A program made the position numbers and the translations under genes. Below the pieces are notes generated by a model. The model saw only the letters and a program-made list of their open reading frames with translations, ran no database searches and had not been told where the DNA came from. Below are positions 1 to 13,400 of a stretch of 64,000 bases of DNA, piece after piece (position 1 is the stretch's first letter; the number at the start of each line of letters is the position of its first letter). The DNA is from Watersipora subatra (lineage: Eukaryota > Bryozoa > Gymnolaemata > Cheilostomatida > Watersiporidae): positions 63,025,248-63,089,247 of the forward strand of contig NC_088711.1 of assembly GCF_963576615.1 (NCBI RefSeq), in the 5' to 3' direction.

Positions 1-152
1 GTACGTTTGCTTTAGATAACCTCAATTAAGTCGGCCATCTTATTAAAAATGCATAATCAATCATAATCAATTCAACTCCAATAGTAGTAATAACGGACAA
101 CTAGATGATTTAGGTTTTCATTCAGAAATATTTATGAAATTTTTATAATACA

Positions 153-440
153 AGACCATGGTGTTGTAATATAATATGATGTCTTTGTAATGGAAAAAAG
201 ATGTATACCTTATGTAGTATATGCCATGTATCGCAAGAGCTTTCGGTTAGAGCATTGGATAGCACAACTGTGAACGTGGTCTTTATGAGTTCAAATCCAT
301 CAGGACGCGGATTTTTAGTATCAAGGTTTTAAGATCTATAGCCAGAATGCAAACAGATCCAAACACGACGAGGACATACTTTGAGAAATATAAAGATAAG
401 GTCATGGTGTTGTAATATAATATGGTGTCTTTTTAACTGA
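153..440. repeat. tRNA-derived short repeat with duplicated flank
   Basis: Positions 228-306 read like a decayed tRNA head: a D-arm-like GGTTAGAGCATTGG and a B-box-like GAGTTCAAATCC. The AT-rich segment at 153-192 (TGGTGTTGTAATATAATATG) recurs almost exactly at 401-440, so the two copies bracket the tRNA-like part. This fits a SINE-like unit or a partial tandem duplication of one. No pol III terminator or clear target-site duplication was identified. Confidence 0.35.
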
Positions 441-732
441 CGAATGAGAACTAAATCATGTATATTTGATTTGTTGAAGTGAGTCATCCTCATTGGACAG
501 ATTACTATTTCCATTGTTATTCCTTCTATCTAAAGTCAGCTGCATTTGATATTTGTAGAAAAGAACTTGCGAATTCATCTTTAATAAAGATCGCTTTTGA
601 ATCGATGCTAAATTATTAGAAATGATACAGATGTCAAAGCCTTTGATCTTTGGTACATTTGTAGTTGTTTTAGATCTGTCAAATGTTACGCAATCAAAAG
701 ATTTTGTACATGTAGATGATTAAAACATTGGC

Positions 733-815
733 CATTACGGGACTCTAAGCCATGACATTGAACTTGTTAGCCTGATGTTCTAATCAACTGAGCTAATCGG
801 CCACCTTTCATAGCC
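733..815 (-). repeat. Decayed tRNA-like sequence
   Basis: Read on the minus strand, an acceptor-like GGCCGAT is followed by a good D-arm (TTAGCTCAGTTGATTAGA) and ends in GTAATGGCC, which can pair with the start. The T-loop has TTAGAGTC where TTCGAGTC is expected, and the anticodon stem pairs poorly. It is probably a tRNA pseudogene or SINE head rather than a working tRNA; the loop would give anticodon AAC if intact. Confidence 0.35.
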
Positions 816-1387
816 TCAGAATAATTGTGAAAATATTTATACTCTGTCCTTTGTGACAGAAAAAACTGACAGACAGACAACGGCCAATAGTACTATAGAT
901 ACGTGTATGCATATTAGAATGCTATGGTCTTTAGAGAGAGAAAAAATATGGAAAGAGGGCAGTAGAATAATCAATAGTAGTTAATATAGGTGATGAAAGG
1001 AGAAATGAAAGACAATTGAAAGGGTATATGGACATAAAACAGAAGCCAACAGAAAGACAGCTTGAAATAGTAAATTTCTCATTATTATGCAGCTATTTGG
1101 CATTTGGACATCCACCCAAACATTGATCAACTAAATTAATTCAAAGAATGTTATAGCTTTATTTAAAACAACGCGTATTAATTGCTCCTTCAAGTCAGGG
1201 TTTTTAGTAAAAGGTTTAGTCATTCGCAATCAACCACAAATGATAAATCTAGCAAATATGCACCAGAAAATAAGCGCTTTAGAGAATTTGCATACCTCCG
1301 ATAAAGGTAACTATGCGTTGCCATGGTTAGTTGTGTCTGCGGCTGTGCTAACTTTTCTAAGTATGTCCTTAATTATATATCTATTTT

Positions 1388-1484
1388 ATAAGGTAACTCT
1401 ATGAGCTCACCATATTATTATAAGGTAACTCTATGAGCTCACCATATTATTATAAGGTAACTCTATGAGCTCACCATATTATTA
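1388..1484. repeat. Minisatellite, about 32 bp x 3
   Basis: Three nearly identical direct copies of a unit containing GTAACTCTATGAGCTCACC and ending in an ATTATT tract. Confidence 0.8.
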
Positions 1485-2562
1485 TAATTACTGCACTACT
1501 TTCACAGTTATGCTACAATAATTGGCGGAATGCACCATAAAAACTGTAACTAAAGGAATAGAGAATACTTTAAGAATGTGCTAACTAACTGATATCCATA
1601 AAAAGAGTCTATCGACTACTGGAGGATCATTTTCAGCATCTACTCAAGTAAATGGAAACCTAAATACTTAACACATAGTTTATATAAAACACAATCAATA
1701 GTTAACTGCTGTCCACTGTTTTGTGACAACCACGCAAAAAATGGGAATCAAGAGGACCACGTTGGCCGATTTGGATCTAAGGCTAACCCTACCTTCAGTT
1801 ATTCTCTTTTTATTAGAATATTCATCTAGTCTCTAAAACATTTTGTACTAGTTGAAAGTGCGCGGCTAATAATCGGCTTTGTCAAATTTCCTCTTTAACC
1901 ATGGCTTTGGGTTTGGTGCACAAGAGAAGTGGCGGTCGATATTTCATGTAACGCTTCAGCTAAACCTGAACTTATGCAAAAATTGACACTCTAGGCATCC
2001 TCACCACATAAACACAATGTTTAGGTTTGTCCTAAACCGTGAGATGCCTCGCAGGTGCATAATAACATTAGCTGCTCTGAATTTAATGATATTCAACGAT
2101 ATTTATTTCTGTGGTGAAGGAAACTTGAATGAATGGGAAACTTTGATCTGCACTCTATGGATAGCACTCTATGGATCAGAATCAAAGAGAAAATTACCAT
2201 GTATATTCAGCTACACGAATCCCAGCGATCGCAGGAGAAACAGTGCTTGTGCTCATTAGAAAACTTTGCGCACCGCATCACACGATGCGCTGCACTCTGT
2301 ACCGTGTTAGTGTTTTTTACATTTATTTTGGGACTTTATAGGGGTTTGTAAAAACTGGGTTTACGGTGTCTAGTTACAAGGCCTCGCCTTGCTCCAAGAA
2401 TGTGGAATGATCGGTATTCGATTCCCAAAAGCGATCCGTTTTTCGTACGCAAACGTACAGCGCAAACATAATTGGTTTAGAGATTCGCAATTCAATTTAT
2501 TCAAAAGGTTTGGGACCCGTTTACCTTTAAAGTGTTTATTTCTGTAGGTACATCGTACTTAC

Positions 2563-2692
2563 TCATTCACAGCTTCACTTCTCACATCTACAATAGCCTC
2601 TAGTTCCTCTAGGTTGTCTTGCTGCACAGCCTCAAATACTGCAAGATCAGTAGAAAGTTCGGCAAGGATTTGACTTGAAACATTTTGTAATC
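2563..2692 (-). CDS. Candidate exon, unrecognised protein
   Basis: On the minus strand a pyrimidine-rich acceptor (TTTCCTATCAATTAG) is followed by 42 open codons (LQNVSSQILAELSTD..., then EAVQQDNLEELEAIVD) and a strong donor, GA then GTAAGT. The acidic, helical look, with EAVQQDNLEELEAIV before a boundary, resembles the first helix of an ankyrin-type repeat, but this is only a resemblance. The open frame runs further upstream to an ATG near 2807, so it could instead be a first exon. No downstream exon was found between 1 and 2562. Confidence 0.35.
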
Positions 2693-3763
2693 CTAATTGA
2701 TAGGAAACAGATTTCTTTCGACACGACCAGATTAGGTAGGAAACCGGAGTGAAAGCACTTAGCAAGAGTCTGTAGGTGTAGAACCGAGCTACCTTGTGGG
2801 AAGCCATGATGACCATAATTGTCAACAACTTAAGTTTGAATTGCTATTAGATTAAGCCATAAGCAGCGTATCAAAAGGAGATCATTTGACAAACGTATAA
2901 ACTCTGACAACTTTGCAGTTATTCGCCGTCTCACACTATGCCAGATGTCAAGACAAATGTCATCTCAAATACCACACAACAAGTTACAGGAGATAACCTT
3001 CTTCCTGAGCTGTGGTCCCAAGCACTGTACAAGCTATATAGGAAGTCAGTATTGTTGTTTTATATACAATAGCTTACCTGCGGCATTGTTTGTGTTATAT
3101 ACAGTTGCTTACCTGCGGCTGTATAGTCATATTCTAAGAGTGACTCAAAGCTTTTTTTCTTTTCCGTCTTGTACAGAGTCAGGGTCGTAAGGTCCGGAAT
3201 TGATGTATCGTACGACCGAGATCGCTTGTGTACATCTGTAGAATTTACCTTGCATATATGGCTAATCTTGTAAAAAACAATATCAGCGACTATAATGAAA
3301 TTATTGCCAATAAAGTAATGTATATATTATGCATTTCCAAAATCGATTTAAAGCCTTCAAGTTGTTTTGTATTTTCCTTCTTAGAGTATGACATAACTAG
3401 TTGCTTGTACGCTAATCAGTGTTCACTTCTGTGAATGATGAGAACAGTGCCAAGTCTTGCTGGGGTCTTACAACTCCAAAATATACAAAAAATATTTTTC
3501 AGACTAAAAAAAATTTTGAAAAAAAATTCATTTTTTTCCAGTTTTGCTCATATGGTATGTTGGCTTTAGTCAGAAAGCTGTCAATTTGAGTTTCTACTTT
3601 TTGCAATCCGTGTCCAGCATTCACGGCTAGGTCAAGGTCACTGTCAACAGTAGCAAACCAAACAGGCTATTGACCCGGTCAACCCAAGCTTGAAGCGTCA
3701 CCAGAAAAGTTCAATCTGGCTCTCTGACCGCCCGTCAAACTTATGTTTGCCTAGAATACTCAC

Positions 3764-3925
3764 AGTTCTTTCTTCTCATAGAGGCATCCAAAGAATAGGT
3801 TGGAAGCTGTGAGACATCTAAGGAGCTTGGGCTATTCACAAATGACCTTCTTAGAGAGCTTGTTCGCAGTGTCAGAGGGCTTTTCGCCAGCCCGTTGTCA
3901 ATGCTAGATGTCATCACGTCTGTAT
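3764..3925 (-). CDS. Candidate exon, serine-rich unrecognised protein
   Basis: Minus strand. The acceptor CTATTCCATACTTTAG precedes 53 open codons, and the donor is T then GTGAGT. The exon is phase 1 on both sides. The peptide is serine and arginine rich, with SPLTLRTSSLRRSF and NSPSSLDVS, like a disordered region with phosphorylation sites. It may belong to the same minus-strand gene as the exon at 2563-2692, but direct joining would create a stop codon, so at least one further exon would be needed between them. Confidence 0.4.
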
Positions 3926-5442
3926 CTAAAGTATGGAATAGGACCTCAATTATGTCTCAGTGCGGCTGAAATGCCATGCGTATTATAGCATTAGACACCA
4001 ACTAAACTGCACCTTTGATAGAAATATTTGACGAGTGACAGAGTGAATGTAGTTATTTATTCATGAAATAATTGGGTTTTTATAACATAGCACCATCATT
4101 AAAAAAGTCATATCATTGAATCTATCATTAATCTGTAAGAAAATTGTTTTCGAGTTTAGGTATAGTCTAGTCATCTATATACTTGCTAGAATGTTCTATT
4201 TTATTGACAACGCTTAGAGTTCCATCAGAAACGCAAAAGGGTAGTTATGCAGGTTAAATTTATAAACACAGTATTAAAAATTGACTTATCTACTTGAGTT
4301 ATTAGTTTACAGGAAACCCTGTTGAGATGTATTATATCAATCAATACAGTAGGGTCAGCATTTCCTTAGCATCTCTATATATAGCGATTATTTGTATTCA
4401 TTTATAGCGCATTCAAAGCACTCAATATTTTGCAATCTATATTGGTAGCGTCTCTCTAATGATTGGCATGTCAACTAATATAACAACCTGCTTCAACGAG
4501 TTGCTTTTTCTCTCTACATAAAGTATAATATTACTAACAACTCTCACCTGACATGTTAAATGTATTCTAAGTTGTGTTTGTCTTTGTTATCTTTCAGTTC
4601 CTCTGCGGCAGTAACCTGTCAAGCACCTGCTGTTACTCAGGTATTATATTCTGGTTGATGTTAGGCATTAACCTACCAATTAGATTCTTTACACTCGTTT
4701 GGTAAGAGGCCGCCGCCACTTATATGATACCTGTTGGCATGTGTCTACAGTTAGCTCAAAACTACTCGCTAGAGCTGTCAAATCTCAAGTTAGGTTCTTG
4801 ATCAGAAAGGCAGAATCACAACTAACTATCTATACCAGCAGTTAGTCGACTGACTACTGCAGTCTCAGCCGTCTCAGCGCAACAGGATGAGTTGAACATG
4901 ATTTATTACCCCGAGTTAGAGCAAGCCAATAGCTGAGATCTTCTCTACACAACATTATGTATGGTAGAAGAATTTCCCCAATAGCAAACACATTGTTTTG
5001 TAATTGGAAAAAGGCTTGATATCACTAAAGATGTCTATTATAGACACAAACTCCAGTTGAGTTCATGAGTTGAACCGTATGTCTAACCATACTGTTGGTC
5101 TAACTTGAATTAGTCTAAAAAGATTTTTATGTCATCATTTGACATCGGCAGCTGGTCACTTGGTTTGGTTGGCTCTGCGTAAAACTACTCCGAGTTTTAA
5201 TAAGATCTTTACTCAATCGTGTTACTCGCTTTGTTTGATTTGGTTGGATCATGATAAAACTGGCTAATCATAAAGGTCAAGGGCTTTCTAATAAAACCTT
5301 TTGCATATTTCTTGCATTATTAAATTGAACCTGTTTTCACACAAATTTTCAAATAAAACAAACTGCTTTTTTTGCCATTTTTTGCTAATATAATTGAATA
5401 TATACAAATACCTTAATATGAAGTCTTTAGTGAGTACTTTGT
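3926..5442. other. Intergenic or intronic, no supported gene
   Basis: Mostly non-coding. A 43-nt plus-strand segment at 4598-4640 has a good acceptor (TTATCTTTCAG) and donor (CAG then GTATTA). It could be a small exon linking an ATG-led frame at 2938 with the membrane-protein exons at 9248 onward; the phases allow it, but no homology supports it. Confidence 0.25.
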
Positions 5443-7391
5443 CTATGTGTATGTACTATGTGTATGTACTATGTGTATGTACTATGTGTATGTACTATGT
5501 GTATGTACTATGTGTATGTACTATGTGTATGTACTATGTGTATGTACTATGTGTATGTACTATGTGTATGTACTATGTGTATGTACTATGTGTATGTACT
5601 ATGTGTATGTACTATGTGTATGTACTATGTGTATGTACTATGTGTATGTACTATGTGTATGTACTATGTGTATGTACTATGTGTATGTACTATGTGTATG
5701 TACTATGTGTATGTACTATGTGTATGTACTATGTGTATGTACTATGTGTATGTACTATGTGTATGTACTATGTGTATGTACTATGTGTATGTACTATGTG
5801 TATGTACTATGTGTATGTACTATGTGTATGTACTATGTGTATGTACTATGTGTATGTACTATGTGTATGTACTATGTGTATGTACTATGTGTATGTACTA
5901 TGTGTATGTACTATGTGTATGTACTATGTGTATGTACTATGTGTATGTACTATGTGTATGTACTATGTGTATGTACTATGTGTATGTACTATGTGTATGT
6001 ACTATGTGTATGTACTATGTGTATGTACTATGTGTATGTACTATGTGTATGTACTATGTGTATGTACTATGTGTATGTACTATGTGTATGTACTATGTGT
6101 ATGTACTATGTGTATGTACTATGTGTATGTACTATGTGTATGTACTATGTGTATGTACTATGTGTATGTACTATGTGTATGTACTATGTGTATGTACTAT
6201 GTGTATGTACTATGTGTATGTACTATGTGTATGTACTATGTGTATGTACTATGTGTATGTACTATGTGTATGTACTATGTGTATGTACTATGTGTATGTA
6301 CTATGTGTATGTACTATGTGTATGTACTATGTGTATGTACTATGTGTATGTACTATGTGTATGTACTATGTGTATGTACTATGTGTATGTACTATGTGTA
6401 TGTACTATGTGTATGTACTATGTGTATGTACTATGTGTATGTACTATGTGTATGTACTATGTGTATGTACTATGTGTATGTACTATGTGTATGTACTATG
6501 TGTATGTACTATGTGTATGTACTATGTGTATGTACTATGTGTATGTACTATGTGTATGTACTATGTGTATGTACTATGTGTATGTACTATGTGTATGTAC
6601 TATGTGTATGTACTATGTGTATGTACTATGTGTATGTACTATGTGTATGTACTATGTGTATGTACTATGTGTATGTACTATGTGTATGTACTATGTGTAT
6701 GTACTATGTGTATGTACTATGTGTATGTACTATGTGTATGTACTATGTGTATGTACTATGTGTATGTACTATGTGTATGTACTATGTGTATGTACTATGT
6801 GTATGTACTATGTGTATGTACTATGTGTATGTACTATGTGTATGTACTATGTGTATGTACTATGTGTATGTACTATGTGTATGTACTATGTGTATGTACT
6901 ATGTGTATGTACTATGTGTATGTACTATGTGTATGTACTATGTGTATGTACTATGTGTATGTACTATGTGTATGTACTATGTGTATGTACTATGTGTATG
7001 TACTATGTGTATGTACTATGTGTATGTACTATGTGTATGTACTATGTGTATGTACTATGTGTATGTACTATGTGTATGTACTATGTGTATGTACTATGTG
7101 TATGTACTATGTGTATGTACTATGTGTATGTACTATGTGTATGTACTATGTGTATGTACTATGTGTATGTACTATGTGTATGTACTATGTGTATGTACTA
7201 TGTGTATGTACTATGTGTATGTACTATGTGTATGTACTATGTGTATGTACTATGTGTATGTACTATGTGTATGTACTATGTGTATGTACTATGTGTATGT
7301 ACTATGTGTATGTACTATGTGTATGTACTATGTGTATGTACTATGTGTATGTACTATGTGTATGTACTATGTGTATGTACTATGTGTATGT
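5443..7391. repeat. 13-bp satellite, about 150 near-identical copies
   Basis: A head-to-tail array of CTATGTGTATGTA. Every unit I compared is identical over about 1.95 kb. Because 13 is not a multiple of 3, all three plus frames cycle through the same 13-residue peptide without a stop, which creates false reading frames of more than 650 codons. It is not protein coding. Such uniformity implies very recent expansion or homogenisation, or an assembly that filled the array with consensus. Confidence 0.97.
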
Positions 7392-9247
7392 TGTCTTCTT
7401 TTGGTTGATTTGTCTTTGCCCCTTCACTCTGTAGTAAGTCCACCAGGCAGTAAAATACAAGCTGATCAAAAGTATTCTTATTGCCGTTTTCTCTTGATTC
7501 TAAAGTTTGTTACATAATAACAACGTTTAGTTCAACTAGTCCAGCTTGTTATCTCTCCGCATTCTTCAACTAAAAACCCTTAAATCAGCTTGGAAGAAAA
7601 AAATGATTTAAACTCCTTTGCAATCAGGAGATAATCAGTTGTAAAATGATTGGTTATTCATTTATTATTAATGACCAATCACACGATACAAGAAGAAGAG
7701 GAGTCACACACTGTGTAGAGCTCACCAACCAAAGTTTATTACGGCAATATATGATTGCTTAGAGCCTTAGATCTTATTATGTAGAAGATGCATGATTGAA
7801 ATGTTTTTGAGTTTATAGCTTGACATAAACTTTTTCTTTGTTATATTCTAATATTCTAATAGGTTCCAATGAATAAACATATGTTGTCTACTCAGTTTCT
7901 AAGGGAAAGTTTCTGTAGCTGTTATATAGCTGAGCTTAATCTGAAATTTATAAATTTCAACAGATACAATTTACATAAATATGTGACTTAAATATAGGGT
8001 GAGGTAATTTCAATAAAGTTTGCAAATGTTGTCGGTTCAAAGCTAAAATACTATAAAGTTGATGTTGGAACTTAAAGAACGTAAATATGATGATTTCCCA
8101 GAGTACTTTGCATAAGAAGATATGAGCTGTTAGTGCACATGGCTATATCTGTATTACAGTGCAGAGTCTTTCTGTTCTCACTGAATAATAATCTCCTTTC
8201 CTGAAGACTAATTAATGGATTATAATGTTAAAGAGCTTTACAGTGTTGAAAGATTACTTTATGAGGTCAAAGAATGGTTAGAGAACAAAGCTATTGCATC
8301 AGTGTGAGTTATGACTGCTACTAGCATTGTTGTTAGCTTATCTTCTAAAGTTATTCCCCTGCACTATGTACACGCTATTGACTAGATGTCTATATGTCTG
8401 CGCAGAATACTGTTTGTATAGACATAGATGTTGATATGCTTGCGTAAAATACTGTTTACACATATATAGCTGTCCATAAGCTGGTGTTTAAACCTACAAG
8501 CAGGAGTTGTATAAATCTGTGTGTCTGTGTTTCTCTTTATATTAAAAGTGTAAGCAGCTAAGTAAAGATCAGATTAATTCACTTGTTAGTACTTGTCTAA
8601 GCACATGGCAAGCAGGTGTTTGATATTTATCCCATGAAGAACATGAGTGTTGATTTGGCAACTCATGACAAAAAATTGTTATTATTCAGACCTAAACTAG
8701 TACTATATGTCTATTTGGCCTTTTAGCCATTTATCCATCTATTGTTTATTTATTATTTCTCATTATTCATTTGTCTGTTTGTTTATCTATCCATCAAACC
8801 AAACTATCTATTTATTCATCATCCTTCTATACCTAATGTTTTGTACTTTAACTAAAATACAACAAAAATACCCAATATATTTATGTTAGGAATTTTTTTA
8901 AACTGGATTGCTCCCATGGTCCAGCGGTAAATGCCTAGGTATAATATGAAGGATATGTAAAAATGTGTAAATTTTTGTTAAAACTCATTTTGTCATATGG
9001 TACGGATACATTAAAAAAGTAGGAACATCAATAAGTTTGCCGCTAATTAGTGTTCGTCAATAATTAGTGTTTGTCAATTATGCCCCAATTATGTACCAAG
9101 TAAGCCACAACACTAAAACAATTTTCAAACCTTTTGGAGTTGTTCCCTTTTAAGTCAACGTATAAAACATACATGGTTGTAGATTATGGGCTATAAAGAA
9201 AACATTTTTTGGATTTTTACTAGGTCAAGGCCAACAATTTTATTCAG
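7392..9247. other. Non-coding stretch
   Basis: I see no supported gene. It contains a TTTATCTATCCATC-like simple region near 8720-8830 and a short tRNA-like fragment near 8905-8950 (CCCATGGTCCAGCGGTAAATG, an A-box-like D-arm). Confidence 0.4.
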
Positions 9248-10358
9248 TTTCCTGTATCGAGTTGCTCTCGATAACGGTCAAAAAAACAAAATTTTTATCA
9301 GTGGTGATGCAAGCAAATGCTTCTCGAATTTTTGGCGAACTATTCAACAATATAACTAAATTTGATTATTTTGAGTTTGCACATAATATATATTTGCTTT
9401 TTGGTGAATCTGTTCAAAAGATTTTTAAAGCTGATTCTGGTAAAACTAATTTCGAAGAGAATATTTTCATCATATTTTGTCTTGTTCTAATAATTGAGGC
9501 TATTGTTCTAGTTTTTGTTTGGAATAGATATTCACTAAAAATAAAAACCGTTAAAGCTCTACATCAGCATACTGCAGGTACAGAGTTATCTAACTCAAAT
9601 TATTGTATTGCGTTTTGCTTGCCGAGTTTCATGTTTAATGTGCTGCATAAGTAGCGCTGTTCAATATCTTGCACTTGACTGTTTGTAAATTGTTTTTATT
9701 AATACAACCTGTAGACGACGACGAAGTGGAAGGATCTCTTAGCAATACCATATTGATGTCAGCAAAACATCCCAAATCAGGTATTCTTATAAATATGACA
9801 GCCCGTAATCAAAATTCGTTTGCGTTCTTTCGATAATATGTATGTATTCATTTGTTCTCTGTTTTAATTTATTGAAGGATGCAAGATTATCTCTCTTGTA
9901 AAAACTTATCTTTATCATCCATTCAAACTAATGTATAAGTTTTCTATATTTGTTGTTAAAAACGTGTTATTACTGTTTGCCTTCAGCTGGGGCACAATGA
10001 CATCTGGTTCAAGTGCATACTTATAGTTGTCATTTTATTGAATTTTTTAATAAGAAAGAAATATCTTTTATTGCTTACTGTTCTGAGCCATCTCATTCAT
10101 GTAGAGATCAACATTTGAACCAGCCTTAGCGCCATTTTTTGTCAGCTTTGGTTCTACTTGACTCATTATACTGTATAACACCTTATTATATTAAACCAAA
10201 GATTAGGTTTGGTAAAAAGAGAGTTACACACAATGCAATCATGTTGCACTATTAAAACAATGTTATTGTTTACATTTTTAGCCCTTCAAGAGATTCGTCT
10301 AGTTTTGCAAGCAATCACTCGACTAGTTCCTCACAAATTGGCTCACCACAAATACTAA
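9248..10358 (+). CDS. Small single-pass membrane protein, unrecognised
   Basis: Three exons fit together: 9248-9581 (acceptor AATTTTATTCAG; first ATG at 9307), 9715-9780 and 10282-10358, all joined in phase 1. From the ATG at 9307 the protein has about 91 residues before the first splice. These include one clear membrane helix (FIIFCLVLIIEAIVLVFVW) followed by basic residues (NRYSLKIKTVK), which suggests a cytoplasmic C-terminus. An acidic stretch (DDDEVEG) begins the second exon. I do not recognise the family. The last exon lies only 61 bp before the UBXN6 start, so its assignment is the weakest part. Upstream exons at 2938 and 4598 are phase compatible but unproven. Confidence 0.4.
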
Positions 10359-10419
10359 TCATGTTTCTGCGGTATTTATATATTCAATACAATCAATGTC
10401 TTGTTTTAGATTGAGCACA

Positions 10420-13400
10420 ATGTCGGCTATCAAGAAGTTTTTTGAGAAGAAAAAATTAGACAAGAAGTTTAAAAAGGCCGGTGAGGGCCACACACTCAAC
10501 TCGGTGAGGGAAGTGCCAGTCCATGTCCCTAAACAGATGCCCATTGTTGAAGCATCCAGGCCAAAGACAGCAGCTCAACAGCAGGCAGCAGGAGCTGCTC
10601 TCAATCGACTGCACTCGCAACCAGGTAATATGCAATCACTTATCCTCTGCATTGTTTTTCCAAATTATGTAGAATCAGAGATTGTCAGCTCATTTACTAC
10701 TGTCTTTTGTGTTTTATCGTTTTTGTGAATTAGTTTGCAGTAAATGTGTAGTGTTGTTAACAGCACAACCTCTTGTTTTAAAAGCATCTGGCAAACAAAA
10801 CTTTCTCATTGTATTCATTCTTGCTATGATTTGTGTGTTTCATCAACTTCATGTAAAATTTCAACAATTTCACATGAAAGAAATTGTAGGTGAAGCCAGA
10901 AGAATAAATATATTTCATCAGTCACTTGAGTTGTAGAAGCTCTTTAGCTCAGTTTTTTGGTTGTGTATAGCTGGCACCCCAACAGTTCGAACGGGCAGGG
11001 AGGTTATCAAAGCTCAAGTAAAGAGAGAGCTAGCGCAGGAGAGAAAGTTGGCAGAAGAAGCCCAACATCTCAGCAGAGGACCTGAGGAGGTAAAATTCGA
11101 TGCAGCTCAAGTTGTCGACGCTTGTGGTGGCGTTTTCTTCACCTGTCCCCTCTTGCCTAAGGTGATGCTACCAAGAAAGGAAATGGAGGGTAGGCATTTC
11201 TTCGTATCTTACATTTTGCACTTATTTCTTGTAAGTACAAGGCTAATTGAACTGGTTGCATCTGTTTCTTGCAGAAGTGTATTTCCTAAAGCTTGAGAGG
11301 AATTCATACTAAGTGTATTACTAAGGATATTGTTGCATCCAACCACTCATAGGTCTTGTTACATCCCACCCACCACTCATAGGTCTGGTTACAACCCATC
11401 ACTCATGGGTCTTGGTACAACCCACCACTCATGGGTCTTGGTACAACCCACCACTCATGGGTCTTGTTACAACTTACCACTCATGGGTTTTGTTGCATAT
11501 GACCCGCTCATCTGTTTTGTTACATCATGCTTTGTGTAAGCGGCTGGTGACAGTTGTGTTACCGGCGCTTGCTTAGACTGTGTCTCTTCTTCTGCAAACT
11601 GCCAGCGGGGCTGTCCTGCTGCTAGTCTTGAACTATCAGACAGTCTCCGTTTGCTTTATGTTTGTATTTTTGTTAATTTCTATGTTTCACTTATAAATTA
11701 CATGCAATAAAACATCGTACACGCACATCCCACTACTCATGGGTCTTCTTACAATCCAGTCTTGTTACTCTCACCGATCATGGGAGTTGCCACACCTTAC
11801 TGGGAGTTGGGATATCTTTTCACCTTCTCATCTGCTTCGGGAGTTGCTAAACCATTTCACTTACGGAATTGGTGAACCCGTTTACTAGATATAGGAGTTG
11901 ATAGATCGCACTACTATTTGGGAGTTGTCACACTTTATGTTTATAATTATAGTAAAAATAGAGGAATTTCTAACTGCACAGTTGGCAGAAGACGCGGAGA
12001 TGGCTTCAGCCCTGCTCATTCATACAGTGAATAAGGATATAGACAAAGTGAGCTTTTCTGTTTTGTGCTTATCATATTACCTGGACTCCTAGATAGTAGC
12101 AAGCAGAAGTGCGCATAGTCATTCATGTTATGTTATGAGTGATCCCTCAAATATTAAGTATAATGTCTGTTTAGCTTACTGCTAGCTGACACTGTGTGTG
12201 TTTTTAAGAGGATTAGTGTGAAAGCAATTGCTTTGTGTTCTTGGCTAAACATGTTCGAGTTCAGTGGTGAGGAACATCAATGATTGGAGACATTTCCAGT
12301 TGCTGAGAGCCATTCGAGGTTGGATGTCATTCCTGTTACCACCAGTTGTCTTTTATGGCAATTGAACCCTAACCTGTTGTTTGTAGGGCAGGTGTGCTAG
12401 ACCACTAGGTTGGTTTATATAGGACATCTGTGTAGACCAGGTTTTGTATAGCTGTATTTTGCATTTAGGTACGGTAAAGGTACAAGTTTCTATAGACATA
12501 ATTATGTACATGTATTTATTTGGTCATGTCGTGTGTTGACACAGGTAAAAGTGTGCATAGAAACCCTCTGCAAGTACATTGACAACCTGTTGGATCATCC
12601 AGGTGAAGAGAAATTTAGAAAGATTCGCTGCGGCAACAAAGCATTTCAAGAGAGGGTGTGCAGCGTGACTGGAGGAAAGCAGTTTTTGGTCTGCGCTGGC
12701 TATCAGCTAGAGAGGTGAATGCTAACCACACATAAAACAAGGAGGATGTTTCTTGTTTTTGTTTGAGCGTGTCTGTTGATGGTGCATCTATAGTTTATAA
12801 ATAAAATAGAAAACAAGTTTTAGCACACAAGTCTGTGTAGTATTTGTCTATGGCTGACTATACTTTTGTAAATTTCTATTCATCGCTCTATTGTTACTTT
12901 AGACTGCCTGGAGTGAACGGTGGAGAGGAAGACTTCTACGTAATACCAGAAGGAGAGTCAACCGAACCGGACAAATTGAATCACCTCAAGGAGGTACTCA
13001 CTAACTCTGAGCCAATCAGACCTGTCCTGTGGAGGGCTCCCAGGCTCTTTCATTGCCCAGGGAATACAACTCCAAGGTATATGTTGTTTTCTGTCTTCCA
13101 CTTAGCTTGTGTGTCAGCTAGGCATGTTCTAGAGGAAGCATGCTCACAGTTTGAATGATAAAAAGTTTTGTGCTAGCTAGCAACACGCCCAATGAGGTCT
13201 TTGCTAGCTAGCAACATGCCCAATGAGGTCTTTTCTAGCTAGCAACATGCCCAATGAGGTCTTTGCTAGCTAGCAACACGCCCAATGAGGTCTGTTTGGT
13301 TGTGATAAACATTCTGTTTAACTATCATAGACATTTGCGCAATTGCACACTTGTAGCACCAACTTTGTAGGTTTCACAGTTCATGCGCGAATGAGACATA

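Larger units (their letters stand above)
441..2562. other. Non-coding stretch, short repeats only
   Basis: I see no supported gene here. It holds the tRNA-like relic at 733-815 and a three-copy minisatellite at 1388-1484. Short open frames at 2017-2351 lack family resemblance and convincing splice context. Confidence 0.4.

Noticed and set aside
733-815. Functional tRNA gene on the minus strand
   Set aside because: T-loop and anticodon-stem mismatches point to a pseudogene or SINE head.
5443-7391. CRISPR-like array
   Set aside because: Units are contiguous with no spacers, and the genome is eukaryotic; the same applies to the 21-bp arrays.
5394-7517. Three overlapping open frames of 650-707 codons
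   Set aside because: They are produced entirely by the 13-bp satellite, whose length makes every plus frame cycle through one stop-free peptide.
10396-10419. Upstream in-frame ATG of UBXN6
   Set aside because: A good acceptor falls between it and the ATG at 10420, and the downstream start fits the family N-terminus better.
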